Of a DNA stretch of 54,028 nucleotides, positions 16,649 to 25,453 are shown piece after piece; within the stretch, counting starts at the first letter, position 1; each line of letters opens with the position of its first letter. The stretch is from CAZLQF01 sp964561545. GTDB taxonomy: Bacteria; Bacteroidota; Bacteroidia; CAILMK01; CAYYUA01. A program made the translations under genes and the position numbers. The DNA is taken from assembly GCA_964561545.1 (NCBI GenBank), contig CAZLQF010000019.1:1-54028 (forward strand). Direction: 5' to 3'. Under the pieces are notes generated by a model. The model did no database searches, was not told where the DNA came from, and was given only the letters and a program-made list of their open reading frames with translations.

Positions 16649-17572
16649 TTAAGCCTCTATCAACGCTCGATACCGCTTGATCATTTGCTGCAAGATATTA
16701 ACATATTCCTGCCCTTTAGCGGAATATTTGGTTAAGCCTGCAGCTATGGTAGCGCCATCAGGCTTGTTCCCTGCTTGCCTTGCCTCATACCGCAAAATCC
16801 TTAATTTACGATATCCGGGATGGGAATTGATGTGATGCATGTAATCTTTTACGGACTCCAGTGGTGAAGCATACTTGGCCACTTCATGGATGCTACCAGA
16901 GGCCCTTTTTCTCGGAACAATACCACAACCTGGCTCAAAGCACCATTTGCCAAACAAATTATTGCCTTTTTGAGCAAAAAATGAAGTCCCCCATGCCGAT
17001 TCATTAGCGCCTTGGATAATGGCCAGTTCCATTGGGATAACATCTACTTTTAAAAGTAATATTGTATAGGCCTGACGCGTTTCCCAATTAGGATTTTTAA
17101 AGCGGTAAACTTTTGCCAGGCTGTCTAACCAAGTTAAATCCCTTTTTGATAATTTTTGCGCTTTCTGATGTTGGTTGTAAAGTGCTTTAATTTCATGGCG
17201 AGTCTCGAGAATATCCTGGTTGGCTTTGCTAACTATAGGTTTAAGAAAATCGATGAATTCTTCCTTCCTTTCGCTTACATCGTTAATCTTATTAAAATCA
17301 GGTAACTGCTGCTGCCTTCTCAATGAAACAGACTTTTTCTTAGGCTTTCTTTTAACAGGAGCTAAATCCAATTTAACACGTTTGGGTTTTGCCTGGACTT
17401 CTGAATCAAGGGTATCCGGAACTTCAGGCAACATCACTTCCATACTATCCTGGGAACCTTTGGAATGATCCCCAGTGTTACTATGGTCGACCTCTTGGGA
17501 TGAATTACAAGCCATGAATCCTAAAATTAGAATTAGGTTAATGTTTACCATTTTAAATAATAATTGCTTCAT
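16649..17572 (-). CDS. Bax-like glucosaminidase-domain lipoprotein
   Basis: A 307-residue protein with an N-terminal lipoprotein-like signal ending 'GFMAC' (Cys about residue 22). A long Lys/Arg-rich linker follows (about 60-100). The C-terminal glucosaminidase domain (PF01832/Bax-like) carries the catalytic Glu in 'QGANESAWGTSFFAQKGNN' (about 188-206) and 'LFGKWCFEPGCGIVPRKR' after it. It probably cuts the glycan chains of peptidoglycan at the cell envelope. The gene diverges from the SRP RNA gene; its promoter would lie in the shared 88-base region. Upstream of the receptor gene, but the 254-base gap argues against one operon. Confidence 0.88.
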   Translation of the reverse strand: MKQLLFKMVNINLILILGFMACNSSQEVDHSNTGDHSKGSQDSMEVMLPEVPDTLDSEVQAKPKRVKLDLAPVKRKPKKKSVSLRRQQQLPDFNKINDVSERKEEFIDFLKPIVSKANQDILETRHEIKALYNQHQKAQKLSKRDLTWLDSLAKVYRFKNPNWETRQAYTILLLKVDVIPMELAIIQGANESAWGTSFFAQKGNNLFGKWCFEPGCGIVPRKRASGSIHEVAKYASPLESVKDYMHHINSHPGYRKLRILRYEARQAGNKPDGATIAAGLTKYSAKGQEYVNILQQMIKRYRALIEA

Positions 17573-17627
17573 TATTGAATTTCTTTGGCTCCAATAACAA
17601 ATTAAAACAAAAAACGATCAAACCCCT

Positions 17628-17656
17628 TTGCGGATAAGTAAAATTTGCTAATTTTG
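17628..17656 (+). promoter_or_regulatory. Promoter of the 4.5S SRP RNA gene
   Basis: TTG at 17628-17630, an 18-base spacer, and TAATTTTG at 17649-17656, an exact TAnnTTTG box. The predicted start falls at the GGGTAAGC that opens the RNA at 17661. Confidence 0.8.
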
Positions 17657-17660
17657 CAGT

Positions 17661-17757
17661 GGGTAAGCCCTGTACGACCAGCTCCTGCCAATCCTGCCCA
17701 GGCCAGGAATGGAGCAAGCAGGAGGCGGTTGAGCGGTGCGATACAGGTAGCTTGCCC
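17661..17757 (+). ncRNA. ffs: Small signal recognition particle RNA (4.5S)
   Basis: A ~97-base RNA that folds into one long hairpin: GGGTAAGC (17661-17668) pairs with GCTTGCCC (17750-17757), and CCTGTA pairs with TACAGG inside it. The apex keeps the Ffh-binding signature: AGG (17700-17702), stem CCA/TGG capped by the GGAA tetraloop (17706-17709), and AGCA (17713-17716). Compared with the E. coli apical stem UCC/GGA, this stem has changed on both sides, which supports real pairing. It ends in ATTTTT, a natural terminator. An open frame running through it into the transaldolase gene is not coding here. Confidence 0.93.
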
Positions 17758-17794
17758 ATTTTTAAATTCCAAATGCGATCAAAATCAAGACCTT

Positions 17795-18451
17795 ATGAAG
17801 TTTTTTGTTGATACAGCTGATCTTGAGGCTATCAAAGACATCAATAATCTGGGCGTTTTGGATGGGGTTACCACCAATCCATCTTTAATGGCCAAACAGG
17901 GCATTAAAGGCGAATCGGCTGTTTTAGACCACTATAAGGATATTTGTGACACAGTAGATGGCGATATCAGCGCAGAAGTTATCGCCACTGATTTTGATAA
18001 TATTGTGAAAGAGGGGCGGGAATTGGCCAAGATAGCAGATAACATTGTTGTTAAAGTTCCCATGATCAAGGATGGTGTTAAAGCCATCAGGCAATTATCT
18101 TCTGAAGGAATTCGCATTAACTGTACTTTAAATTTCTCAGCAGGTCAAGCGATTATAGCTGCCAAGGCAGGAGCATCTTATGTTTCTCCCTTTATAGGGC
18201 GGTTGGATGACATTGCCTATGATGGCGTACAACTCATTGGCCAAATCGTTAATATTTATCAAATGCATGGTTACGAAACCGAAGTCCTTGCAGCTTCCAT
18301 TAGGCATCCGTTGCACATAATCCAGTGTGCTGAGGCAGGCGCTGACGTTGTAACATGCCCTCCCAACACTATCGAGCAATTGCTTAACCATCCCCTTACT
18401 GACAGTGGTCTTGAAAAATTCCTTGCTGACTACAAGAAAGTGGAACAATAA
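17795..18451 (+). CDS. tal: Transaldolase, small TalC/fructose-6-phosphate aldolase-like type
   Basis: A 218-residue (alpha/beta)8 enzyme. It opens 'MKFFVDTADLEAIKDINNLGVLDGVTTNPSLMAK', the signature of the short transaldolase subfamily. The Schiff-base Lys lies in 'NIVVKVPMIKDG' (about 86-97). 'NCTLNFSAGQAIIAAKAGASYVSPFIGRLDD' and 'EVLAASIRHPLHIIQCAEAGADVVTCPP' follow as expected. It acts in the non-oxidative pentose phosphate pathway. The ATG at 17795 is fixed by this conserved N-terminus; the longer frame from 17645 runs through the SRP RNA. It may be transcribed by read-through from ffs. A strong terminator follows. Confidence 0.95.
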   Translation: MKFFVDTADLEAIKDINNLGVLDGVTTNPSLMAKQGIKGESAVLDHYKDICDTVDGDISAEVIATDFDNIVKEGRELAKIADNIVVKVPMIKDGVKAIRQLSSEGIRINCTLNFSAGQAIIAAKAGASYVSPFIGRLDDIAYDGVQLIGQIVNIYQMHGYETEVLAASIRHPLHIIQCAEAGADVVTCPPNTIEQLLNHPLTDSGLEKFLADYKKVEQ

Positions 18452-18473
18452 AGCCAAGCGCATAACATTGAAA

Positions 18474-18521
18474 GCATAAAACCTTCCTTAACCACTTTTG
18501 GCTTTTGGAAGGTTTTTTTAT
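18474..18521 (+). terminator. Intrinsic terminator of tal
   Basis: GCATAAAACCTTCC (18474-18487) pairs with GGAAGGTTTT...TATGC (18507-18521) around a 19-base loop, with a seven-T run inside the 3' arm. It lies 22 bases after the tal stop codon. Confidence 0.85.
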
Positions 18522-18696
18522 GCTCCATCAAACAATCTCTTATTCTTTGTAGCATTAATTTCTCGATTCCCTTATCCGAGTTTTCCTTAAAGTTTATGGC
18601 TTACCATAAAAAGCGAAAAATCATCCTTAATTTTTAGTTCTTACCAATTGCCATTATATTTGGTTTGGGAACAAAAAAACGTCAAAAACGTAACTT

Positions 18697-21600
18697 TTGA
18701 AACCATCATTGCTAACATTATTCGCAATATTCTTTATCTTTGGGAACAGCATATCGCAGACGGTTGATAATAAGCCATATACTGCTTCCATTGAATTGGG
18801 GAAGCAACGCTACCGTTCAGGTCAATTAGATTCTGCCATCCAAACCTTTGCTAACTTAAGTACTCACTTTGACAATAAGGGGCAACAGGATCAATCTTTA
18901 AAAGCAAAATTTCACCAACTTCGGTTTATGGCTAAAAGTCCAGTTCATGAAGTAAATGATAGCGTGGTAAGCAATTTAAAAGCAGCGATCAAACCATCCA
19001 ACAGCCATCGATCCGTACAAGCGATTAAAGCATTGGTTTATGAATCAAAGACAGTAGAAGGTAAAAGTAAAGCAATCGAAGCTTCAATTAAAAAGCTCAC
19101 TCAAGCACTTCAAAACAATCCGAAATTGCCAGCCAACCATTTAAAAACATGGGTTATGGTCCAAAATCAACTACATTCCCTGAAAAAACAACAGAATCAA
19201 CTAGATCAAGCACAGTCTCATTTAGACAAGGCATTGGATACTTGCTTAAACAAGCAATCTTATAAAAGTATTGAATTTGATCTTCTCCACAACAAGGCCC
19301 ATTTAATGTTAGTAAAAGGGCATTACGACTCATCCTATTATTACGCTCGTCAATGCATGCAAAAAGGGCAATCGTTGTACCAACCCCTGCATCCCAATTT
19401 TGCAAGTGTTTATCGCATTAAAGGGCAAACTTCCAAACATGATCGAAATTATGAGAAAGCCGCAGCTTTTTACGATACAGCCATTAGGATATTGAAAAAA
19501 CATCAAATAGCACATTCTAAATTAGGGGCCACTGTATACAAAAACATAGGCTATGTTTATTCCAAGTCATTGCGACTTAAAAAGGCAATGAATTACACCC
19601 AAAAAGCCTTGTCCATTAGGCTTGATGTGGAGCCAGACAATTACAATGGCTTATCCAATATCTACCTTAACATGGCAACGACTTGTAAACTGATGAATAA
19701 GAATAATGAGGGTTTAAAGTTTAACAACAAAGCCTTAGAATTGGCAAAAAAATGTTCGGGCCAACGTGAATTGCGCCGTAAACTCACCATATTCAACAAT
19801 AGGGCAAATTTGTTAAGAGAACTGCAGCGCTATGAGGAAGGTAAACAAGTAGTTAAAAAGGGATTGAAGATTGCTAAAAAGCTTTACAATAAAACCCACC
19901 CCTATCAAGGTATGTTTTACATGAATTTGGTAGCCCTTAATTTAAAACAAGGTCATGTAGATTCGGCCAGCCATTTTCTGGATAGCTCTATTAAAGTTTA
20001 CCAAAACATTTACCCATCAGATCACCCTGTAATGGGATTTAGATCTAAAACCTCCAAAGGTCTGGTAAATTATAAACAGGGCAATCTTCAGAAAGCCATT
20101 GGTAATTTACAAGCAGCCTATCAAATTTATGCACCCAATTTCAAAGACACAACTTATAACGGTTTTCCATCAACTCGTAACATTAGCCATGCCTTATTTG
20201 CTTATCGAAATACAACCATCAAGGGCAAAGTGCTTAAGGAACTTTACCGAAAATCAAAGGATCCCAAATATTTGAAAGCATCATTAAGCGCCTATGCAAC
20301 ATCGGATTCGTTGATTAGAAGAATTCAAGAGAAATACTACCTCCAAGATGATCAATCCGTATTAGCAAAAGAAGCCTTGGAAGTTTATCCTCATGCAGTA
20401 GAAACATGCTATCAACTAAAAGACCAATCACAAGGACATTCGCGGGACTTGTTGAGCAAAGCTTTTTATTACGCAGAAAAAGGCAAGACCATAACCCTGC
20501 TTAAAAGTTTATCAAAAGCAAGAACCAAATTTTCAAGAAATCTGCCTGATTCTTTCAGGAACAAACTCCAAAGCTACGACCAAAGGATCGCTAAACTTGA
20601 AAGAAAAATACAAAATGCAGATGATAGCTTGGAGCAGCTGGATTTAGAAAATAAACAATTGACGGTGACCAACAAGAAAAAACAAGTGTTTGAAACCTTA
20701 CAGGATGAGTACCCAAGTTTTTATTCCATGAGCTTTAGTAGAAAAGTTATTCCGCTTTCAAAGCTACAATCCAAGCTTGAGGATCAAAATAAAAACATGG
20801 TTGAGTATATATACCAGGATAGTTTACTTTATGCGGTAACCGTAACCTCAAGCAATGTGGCCCTGACTAAATTAACTTACAAAGATTCGCTGGCCCCATC
20901 CATTAAGCGTTTTCGAAATGGCATCATTGCCAGTAAAGATTTTAATAGACAAAAAGCCCGTCAATTTTACAATGATCTGTTTAAGCCAATAGAGCGCCAT
21001 TTAACCTCTGAACAAATAGTAGTGATACCCGATGGCATATTAAGTTACCTACCTTTTGGATCCTTTTTAAAAGACGATAAAAATCAAGAACATTACTTAA
21101 TTCATGATTACCAGTTTAGCTATTCACCATCAGCTACTTTATGGGGGCTATGGGATCAGAAGAAGCGAAATTTACCCGCAGCCGAAGAACGCCCAACCAA
21201 AACATTTACCGGATTCGCTCCTGACTTTAGCCAATATCAGAATAACAATGAAAAGCTTGAAATGGGAAGTAACTCTGAAAGCCTAACCCAAAGGGAGCTT
21301 GATGTAATTCCATTGGCCAAAAAAGAAGTAAAATACTGTGCCGAACAACTTTATGGCAATGCATTTATCGGTAATAAAGCCACCGAATCACAATTCAAAA
21401 AAACTGCGCACCATAGCAATATTATCCATTTAGCAACTCATGGAATCATGGACGACCAAAAACCTGCTTATAATAAATTAATTTTTGAAACGGATTCAAC
21501 TTCTGAACAGGATGGAAGTTTACATACATACGAACTTTACAACCAAAATTTGAAAGCAGATTTGGCTGTGCTAAGTGCTTGCAATACAGGATATGGAACA

Positions 21601-21972
21601 TTAAAGCAAGGACAAGGAATCATGAGTCTGGCAAGAGGTTTTAAAATGGCTGGTTGTCAAAATATTTTGATGACTTTATGGGATATCAACGACCGCGTGA
21701 GTTTTGAGATCATGCAAAACTTTTACAAGAACCTGAATAACGGCAAAGATAAAGCGGAAGCCCTTAGGCAGGCAAAATTAGATTACCTCAAATCTTCAGA
21801 TCAAACAGGCTCCAACCCCTATTATTGGGCAAGTTTCGTTATGATGGGAAGTGACGCAGGAATACCTTCTTACCAAAAAGGCTTTTCTTACATCTGGACT
21901 TTTTCAATAATAGGCATTGCGCTTATTGTTTTAGGAGCATTTACACTTTACAGGAAAAAAGCGAAAGGTTGA
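18697..21972 (+). CDS. TPR-CHAT caspase-like protease with C-terminal membrane anchor
   Basis: A 1091-residue protein. A signal peptide (about 1-21, ending 'GNSISQ') leads into at least six tetratricopeptide repeats (about 30-480), a charged coiled-coil stretch (about 610-670, 'RIAKLERKIQNADDSLEQLD') and a CHAT domain (about 720-1050). The CHAT domain keeps the caspase dyad: His915 in 'IIHLATHG' and Cys962 in 'VLSACNTG'. One membrane helix (about 1063-1083) and a basic tail end the protein, so the TPR and protease parts face the periplasm. The start is TTG: the codon two before it in frame is TAA (18691), and the signal peptide begins exactly there. A TATATTTG box at 18655-18662 lies 34 bases upstream. 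Target unknown. Confidence 0.9.
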   Translation: MKPSLLTLFAIFFIFGNSISQTVDNKPYTASIELGKQRYRSGQLDSAIQTFANLSTHFDNKGQQDQSLKAKFHQLRFMAKSPVHEVNDSVVSNLKAAIKPSNSHRSVQAIKALVYESKTVEGKSKAIEASIKKLTQALQNNPKLPANHLKTWVMVQNQLHSLKKQQNQLDQAQSHLDKALDTCLNKQSYKSIEFDLLHNKAHLMLVKGHYDSSYYYARQCMQKGQSLYQPLHPNFASVYRIKGQTSKHDRNYEKAAAFYDTAIRILKKHQIAHSKLGATVYKNIGYVYSKSLRLKKAMNYTQKALSIRLDVEPDNYNGLSNIYLNMATTCKLMNKNNEGLKFNNKALELAKKCSGQRELRRKLTIFNNRANLLRELQRYEEGKQVVKKGLKIAKKLYNKTHPYQGMFYMNLVALNLKQGHVDSASHFLDSSIKVYQNIYPSDHPVMGFRSKTSKGLVNYKQGNLQKAIGNLQAAYQIYAPNFKDTTYNGFPSTRNISHALFAYRNTTIKGKVLKELYRKSKDPKYLKASLSAYATSDSLIRRIQEKYYLQDDQSVLAKEALEVYPHAVETCYQLKDQSQGHSRDLLSKAFYYAEKGKTITLLKSLSKARTKFSRNLPDSFRNKLQSYDQRIAKLERKIQNADDSLEQLDLENKQLTVTNKKKQVFETLQDEYPSFYSMSFSRKVIPLSKLQSKLEDQNKNMVEYIYQDSLLYAVTVTSSNVALTKLTYKDSLAPSIKRFRNGIIASKDFNRQKARQFYNDLFKPIERHLTSEQIVVIPDGILSYLPFGSFLKDDKNQEHYLIHDYQFSYSPSATLWGLWDQKKRNLPAAEERPTKTFTGFAPDFSQYQNNNEKLEMGSNSESLTQRELDVIPLAKKEVKYCAEQLYGNAFIGNKATESQFKKTAHHSNIIHLATHGIMDDQKPAYNKLIFETDSTSEQDGSLHTYELYNQNLKADLAVLSACNTGYGTLKQGQGIMSLARGFKMAGCQNILMTLWDINDRVSFEIMQNFYKNLNNGKDKAEALRQAKLDYLKSSDQTGSNPYYWASFVMMGSDAGIPSYQKGFSYIWTFSIIGIALIVLGAFTLYRKKAKG

Positions 21973-22285
21973 AAAGAGAAGCTTAAGCCCTTTTTTCCTT
22001 ATCTTAAAAATGGTTTTCAGCTCAAAACAGGATTTTAAAAGTTGTTAAAAACAACCTTGGTTTATAGTGCAAACCTGTTTAATTTGAAACACATTTTGAA
22101 ACCCCAATGTCAAAAACATGTAATTATTAACCACATTGACCTGTTAGGATTATACCAGCTAAAAACTACAAAAGGTACAATTTGATCTAAATTATTAGCT
22201 AACTGTTTAAATTTAGCAGGTCAAGATCCAATTACAGTTTTTATTGTGTGGCAGTTACAACTTTTGGCTAAGCAAAACTAAGCCC
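21973..22285. other. 313-base intergenic stretch after the CHAT gene
   Basis: AT-rich. A small perfect hairpin, GTTGTT-AAA-AACAAC (22041-22055), is present but has no T tract. No promoter box matching TAnnTTTG exactly was found close to the next start, and no gene is recognisable. Confidence 0.4.
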
Positions 22286-22591
22286 ATGTTTAATAAGCTT
22301 GATCCTTTGTTGCATTCTCAATTAAGGTTGGCCATTGTTTCCCTATTGATAAGTGTGGAATCAGCCAACTTCAATTATTTGCTAGAGCAAACAAAGGCTA
22401 CTAAAGGCAACCTTAGTGTTCAAATCAATAAATTAAAGAAAGCTGGATACCTTGAAACAGATAAGCACTTTAAAAACAACATGCCCGAAACTACTTGTAA
22501 GATCACCCAAAAAGGAATTGAAGCTTTTCATCAGTATGTAAAAGACATCTCCACTTATTTAAACCAAAACAAATCATCGGAAGGTCAATAA
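22286..22591 (+). CDS. Small winged-helix transcriptional regulator (HTH_34-like)
   Basis: From the ATG at 22286 the product is 101 residues: 'MFNKLDPLLHSQLRLAIVSLLI' then 'NFNYLLEQTKATKGNLSVQINKLKKAGYLE' (about 30-60), a MarR/ArsR-like winged helix with the recognition helix at 'GNLSVQINKL'. The beta wing follows ('TTCKITQKGIEAFHQYV'). This is the PF13601-type regulator common in Bacteroidota, often beside membrane protein genes it controls. The next two genes on this strand encode membrane proteins and are plausible targets. A start at 22244 would add 14 residues without family support. Confidence 0.85.
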   Translation: MFNKLDPLLHSQLRLAIVSLLISVESANFNYLLEQTKATKGNLSVQINKLKKAGYLETDKHFKNNMPETTCKITQKGIEAFHQYVKDISTYLNQNKSSEGQ

Positions 22592-22838
22592 TATATAAGG
22601 TGATCCTTCAGTTTACTGATGCCTATCCTATTGGTATTTTTGGAATTTCTGCATTTTTTGCTCGCATTTTTGATCAATTTTTCTCCAACCATCTTTATAA
22701 TTACACCTCCATGTTATTTTGCCAATTTCAAAAAAGCAATCCCCACCAAATATTAGCACCCTCCGTCTTCTGTTAGATTCGATTTTCAAACCTTTTTTGT
22801 TTTATGCTGTTTTCAAGAAATATAAATTAATCCTTAAA

Positions 22839-23285
22839 ATGGCTTCAGCATTTTCATTATCCCATATCCTTGTGGCTTTCCAACTTTTATCAGCCGGATT
22901 GCTCCTTATAACCGGACCGCTTTTAGCAAACAATTGGATTTGGGGAGCTTTTCAAGTAGGTGGGCTCTTAATTGGAATTTGGGCCATTGTTGTTATGAAG
23001 ATGTCCAATAAATTCAACATCCCACCGGATGTGCGCGAAGGTTCAAAATTGGTAAAGCAAAGCATTTACAAATACATTCGGCATCCAATGTACACAGCCG
23101 TTTTACTGTACTTTTTGTTTGGGCTCATTCATCACTTTAGTTGGGCAAGGGTAAGCTATTTTGGAATTTTGTTGATCACTTTGATCATAAAAATCAATTA
23201 CGAAGAAAAACTTTTAAGGCAAGCTTTTGAAGATTACGCCAAATACCAAAAGCAAAGTTGGCATTTGATCCCATTTGTTTACTAA
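22839..23285 (+). CDS. ICMT/PEMT-like integral membrane methyltransferase
   Basis: From the ATG at 22839 the product is 148 residues with about four membrane segments. The C-terminal half has the isoprenylcysteine carboxyl methyltransferase-like signature: 'YKYIRHPMYTAVLLYF' (about 76-91) followed by 'INYEEKLLRQAFEDYAKYQKQSWHLIPF'. In the family, the His of RHPxY and the late Glu/Tyr residues bind SAM and substrate at the membrane. Substrate here is unknown; lipids or isoprenoid thiols are possible. The open frame extends upstream to 22719 with 40 less typical residues. A 32-base gap leads to the next membrane gene, suggesting an operon. Confidence 0.83.
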   Translation: MASAFSLSHILVAFQLLSAGLLLITGPLLANNWIWGAFQVGGLLIGIWAIVVMKMSNKFNIPPDVREGSKLVKQSIYKYIRHPMYTAVLLYFLFGLIHHFSWARVSYFGILLITLIIKINYEEKLLRQAFEDYAKYQKQSWHLIPFVY

Positions 23286-23317
23286 AAAATTCAACTCATA
23301 ACCGTAATTTCTCCCTT

Positions 23318-23923
23318 ATGGCCTTCAAAAATTATTACAGCATTTCTCTAATAATGATTGCAGCCTTGGCTTATTGTTTACTGATCCCCACCACCAGTTT
23401 TGCCCAAGAGGAATGGCGGCAAATAGCCCAAAGTTCTCAGGAAATTAACAAAAAAGGAATGCAAGTACTTTTAGGTTGGTCTATTCTGAATATCTCATCC
23501 GGTACCTATGGTTTTTTTAAAACTGATGGCAGTCGTCAATATTTTCATCAAATGAATGGGATTTGGAACCTGGTAAATGCTGGTATTGCCATTGGGGCTT
23601 TATCCGGGATGCAAAATGAAGCAATGGGAAGTTTACAGGAAGCCTACAAGTCAGGACAAAACATGGAAAAAATATTGTTAGCAAATGCTGGCCTGGACGT
23701 AGGCTATATCGCAGCAGGTGGCTTTTTATTAGAAAGGGGTCAACGAAAAAATACTGAGCGACTTAAAGGTTATGGCCGTTCTGTAATGATTCAAGGCGGA
23801 TTCTTATTGGTTCTGGATGTAGTATTATTTTCCTTGAACCAGCAGCAAAACCAGGAATTATACAAGATTTTAGAGCAGGTCAATGTCGCAAACCAAAGTG
23901 TGGGGATTGCTATACCTTTTTAG
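23318..23923 (+). CDS. Unknown membrane protein with signal peptide
   Basis: From the ATG at 23318 the product is 201 residues. A signal peptide ('LIPTTSFAQ', cut near residue 30) is followed by about four hydrophobic segments: 'MQVLLGWSILNISSGTYGFF', 'GIWNLVNAGIAIGALSGM', 'LLANAGLDVGYIAAGGFLL' and 'MIQGGFLLVLDVVLFSL'. I recognise it only as a type seen in Bacteroidota as a conserved hypothetical (possibly DUF6992-like). It lies 32 bases after the ICMT-like gene and is probably co-transcribed with it. No catalytic motif is visible. Confidence 0.65.
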   Translation: MAFKNYYSISLIMIAALAYCLLIPTTSFAQEEWRQIAQSSQEINKKGMQVLLGWSILNISSGTYGFFKTDGSRQYFHQMNGIWNLVNAGIAIGALSGMQNEAMGSLQEAYKSGQNMEKILLANAGLDVGYIAAGGFLLERGQRKNTERLKGYGRSVMIQGGFLLVLDVVLFSLNQQQNQELYKILEQVNVANQSVGIAIPF

Positions 23924-24097
23924 AGCGCTTTCCATCCTATTACTTTAATCAATAAAATATTACCTGCCATAATAGCTTTTGTCAAAGTTTTGAAATAAGC
24001 AGCATTCTCCATAAACCTCATAAGAATTGATTGATGGAGATTTTGCAAAAAGAAATTGAAATGTAGCTATTTTAAACACTTAGAGAAAGAAAAACTG

Positions 24098-24172
24098 TCG
24101 GGGTGGCTGGATTCGAACCAGCGGCTTCCACGTCCCGAACGTGGCGCGCTAACCGGACTGCGCTACACCCCG
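24098..24172 (-). tRNA. tRNA-Pro (anticodon CGG)
   Basis: A 75-base cloverleaf on the minus strand. The acceptor stem CGGGGTG (ending at 24172) pairs with CACCCCG, with discriminator A at 24098. The anticodon stem CCACG/CGTGG encloses loop TTCGGGA, giving anticodon CGG. The T arm is GCTGG-TTCGAAT-CCAGC. CCA is not encoded. A TAGATTTG box on this strand (24187-24194) lies 15 bases upstream. Confidence 0.95.
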
Positions 24173-24260
24173 TCATTGTTTTATTGCAAATCTAATAATT
24201 GTTGGCTTGAACAGTGCAGGTTGATCAAACTCAAGTTGATTAGTTAGTACCAAGTATTAT

Positions 24261-25007
24261 TTACTCCAGTTTCTGCACTATTTTTTTTGCTCGATCTGAG
24301 TAATCGTTATTCCCATCCGCAAGATCCACCAATAGGTTTTTAGCTTTCGTAAGCTTGTTGGTTTTTAGGTAAGACAAAGCAAGGTACCACTGGGTTTCTG
24401 TCTCGTATTTATGGGGCTTTTTGCTCAAGGGTTTTAATAGATCAATGGCCTTGTCGTATTTATTCAATTCCATCCAGGATTGGGCCAGGTAAAATTTAAT
24501 GGATGACTTGGATCGATTGCTTTTGTCAACGCTTTTTTCAAGTAATGGAACAGCATCCCGGTAAGCCCCTTTTTCATAATAGTACATACCTTGTTTTAAA
24601 GCTGATGCATCATTGGTTGGTGTTCCTTGAATATCACCTACCAATTGGTTAGGATAAGTCTGATGATATTCCTGATATAGCGAATTGGCAAACTCATGGG
24701 GACTCCCTGTATACCCAATGTACCAAATGCTGGTTCCTATTATAATCAGCAGAGAAGCCACTACGGCAGCCCACCGATAAAGACTCCAGCTTGTATAAGG
24801 GCCGGCTTCCAATGCTTTAAGCATATTTTTTAGCCGCTTTTTTTCTTTTTGGTCAAAACCCGCAAGAAATTCGCGGTACTTTTCTACTTCATTGGCAAGC
24901 GAACGGTCTCGTTCCATGTAGTGCTGAAAACGTTCTTGTTCCTCCTCAGTCATTTGACTCATCAAATAGCGCTCTATTTGATCGAAATGGTTTAACTGTT
25001 GGTTCAT
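24261..25007 (-). CDS. Membrane-anchored tetratricopeptide repeat protein
   Basis: A 248-residue protein. The N-terminal cytoplasmic part (about 1-72) is charged and begins 'IERYLMSQMTEEEQERFQHYMERD', the pattern of anti-sigma-like N-domains in this phylum. One membrane helix lies at about 77-99 ('WAAVVASLLIIIGTSIWYIG'). The periplasmic part has about three TPR units (about 135-245: 'GMYYYEKGAYRDAVPLLEKS', 'AQSWMELNKYDKAIDLLKPL', 'ALSYLKTNKLTKAKNLLVDL'). It may relay envelope signals or scaffold a complex. No sigma factor gene is adjacent, so an anti-sigma role is only a resemblance. It is divergent from the cyclotransferase-like gene. Confidence 0.8.
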   Translation of the reverse strand: MNQQLNHFDQIERYLMSQMTEEEQERFQHYMERDRSLANEVEKYREFLAGFDQKEKKRLKNMLKALEAGPYTSWSLYRWAAVVASLLIIIGTSIWYIGYTGSPHEFANSLYQEYHQTYPNQLVGDIQGTPTNDASALKQGMYYYEKGAYRDAVPLLEKSVDKSNRSKSSIKFYLAQSWMELNKYDKAIDLLKPLSKKPHKYETETQWYLALSYLKTNKLTKAKNLLVDLADGNNDYSDRAKKIVQKLE

Positions 25008-25453
25008 TACTTCATGCTTTTCTTACCATTTGGGATAAACTTCAATATTCAAGCCACTTAATTTACCATGCCACATCATGTTCAAATCGGGAATTATTGC
25101 AAATGATGAGGATTGGATGATTTAAAACCATCGGTCAACAACGTTTAAAATTGTTTTAATTGCGTTTTTATATTGCTAAGCAATTCCGATGCAAAACAAT
25201 TGAATTTTTACTTTTAATACCTTAATTAGCCTAAAAGGTAAACAGTAACTTTTAACAAATTTCAACAAATTAGGTGTAAGCTGGTTCATTAAGAAAAGAT
25301 GGTCCTGCTTGAACCATCCCAATAATTAATAGTCAAACCAAAAAATAAAAACGCAAAAAGACTAATTGATAATGACCGTCAAAAACATTTACTTTTTCGA
25401 ATCGTTTACCAAGCAATATTACAAATAAAAAGAAACCCAGAAGGTAAATCATC
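25008..25453. other. 446-base intergenic region between divergent genes
   Basis: AT-rich stretch between the starts of the TPR gene and the cyclotransferase-like gene. A six-base hairpin GATGGT/ACCATC occurs about 25298-25318. Neither side shows an exact TAnnTTTG box with a well-spaced TTG. Nothing else recognisable. Confidence 0.4.

Noticed and set aside
17645..17794. N-terminal extension of the transaldolase reading frame
   Set aside because: It overlaps the SRP RNA, and the family N-terminus (MKFFVDTADL) begins at 17795.
24056..24247. Plus-strand open frame across tRNA-Pro
   Set aside because: It is the antisense of a clear tRNA gene, and its product is the typical false protein read from tRNA complements.
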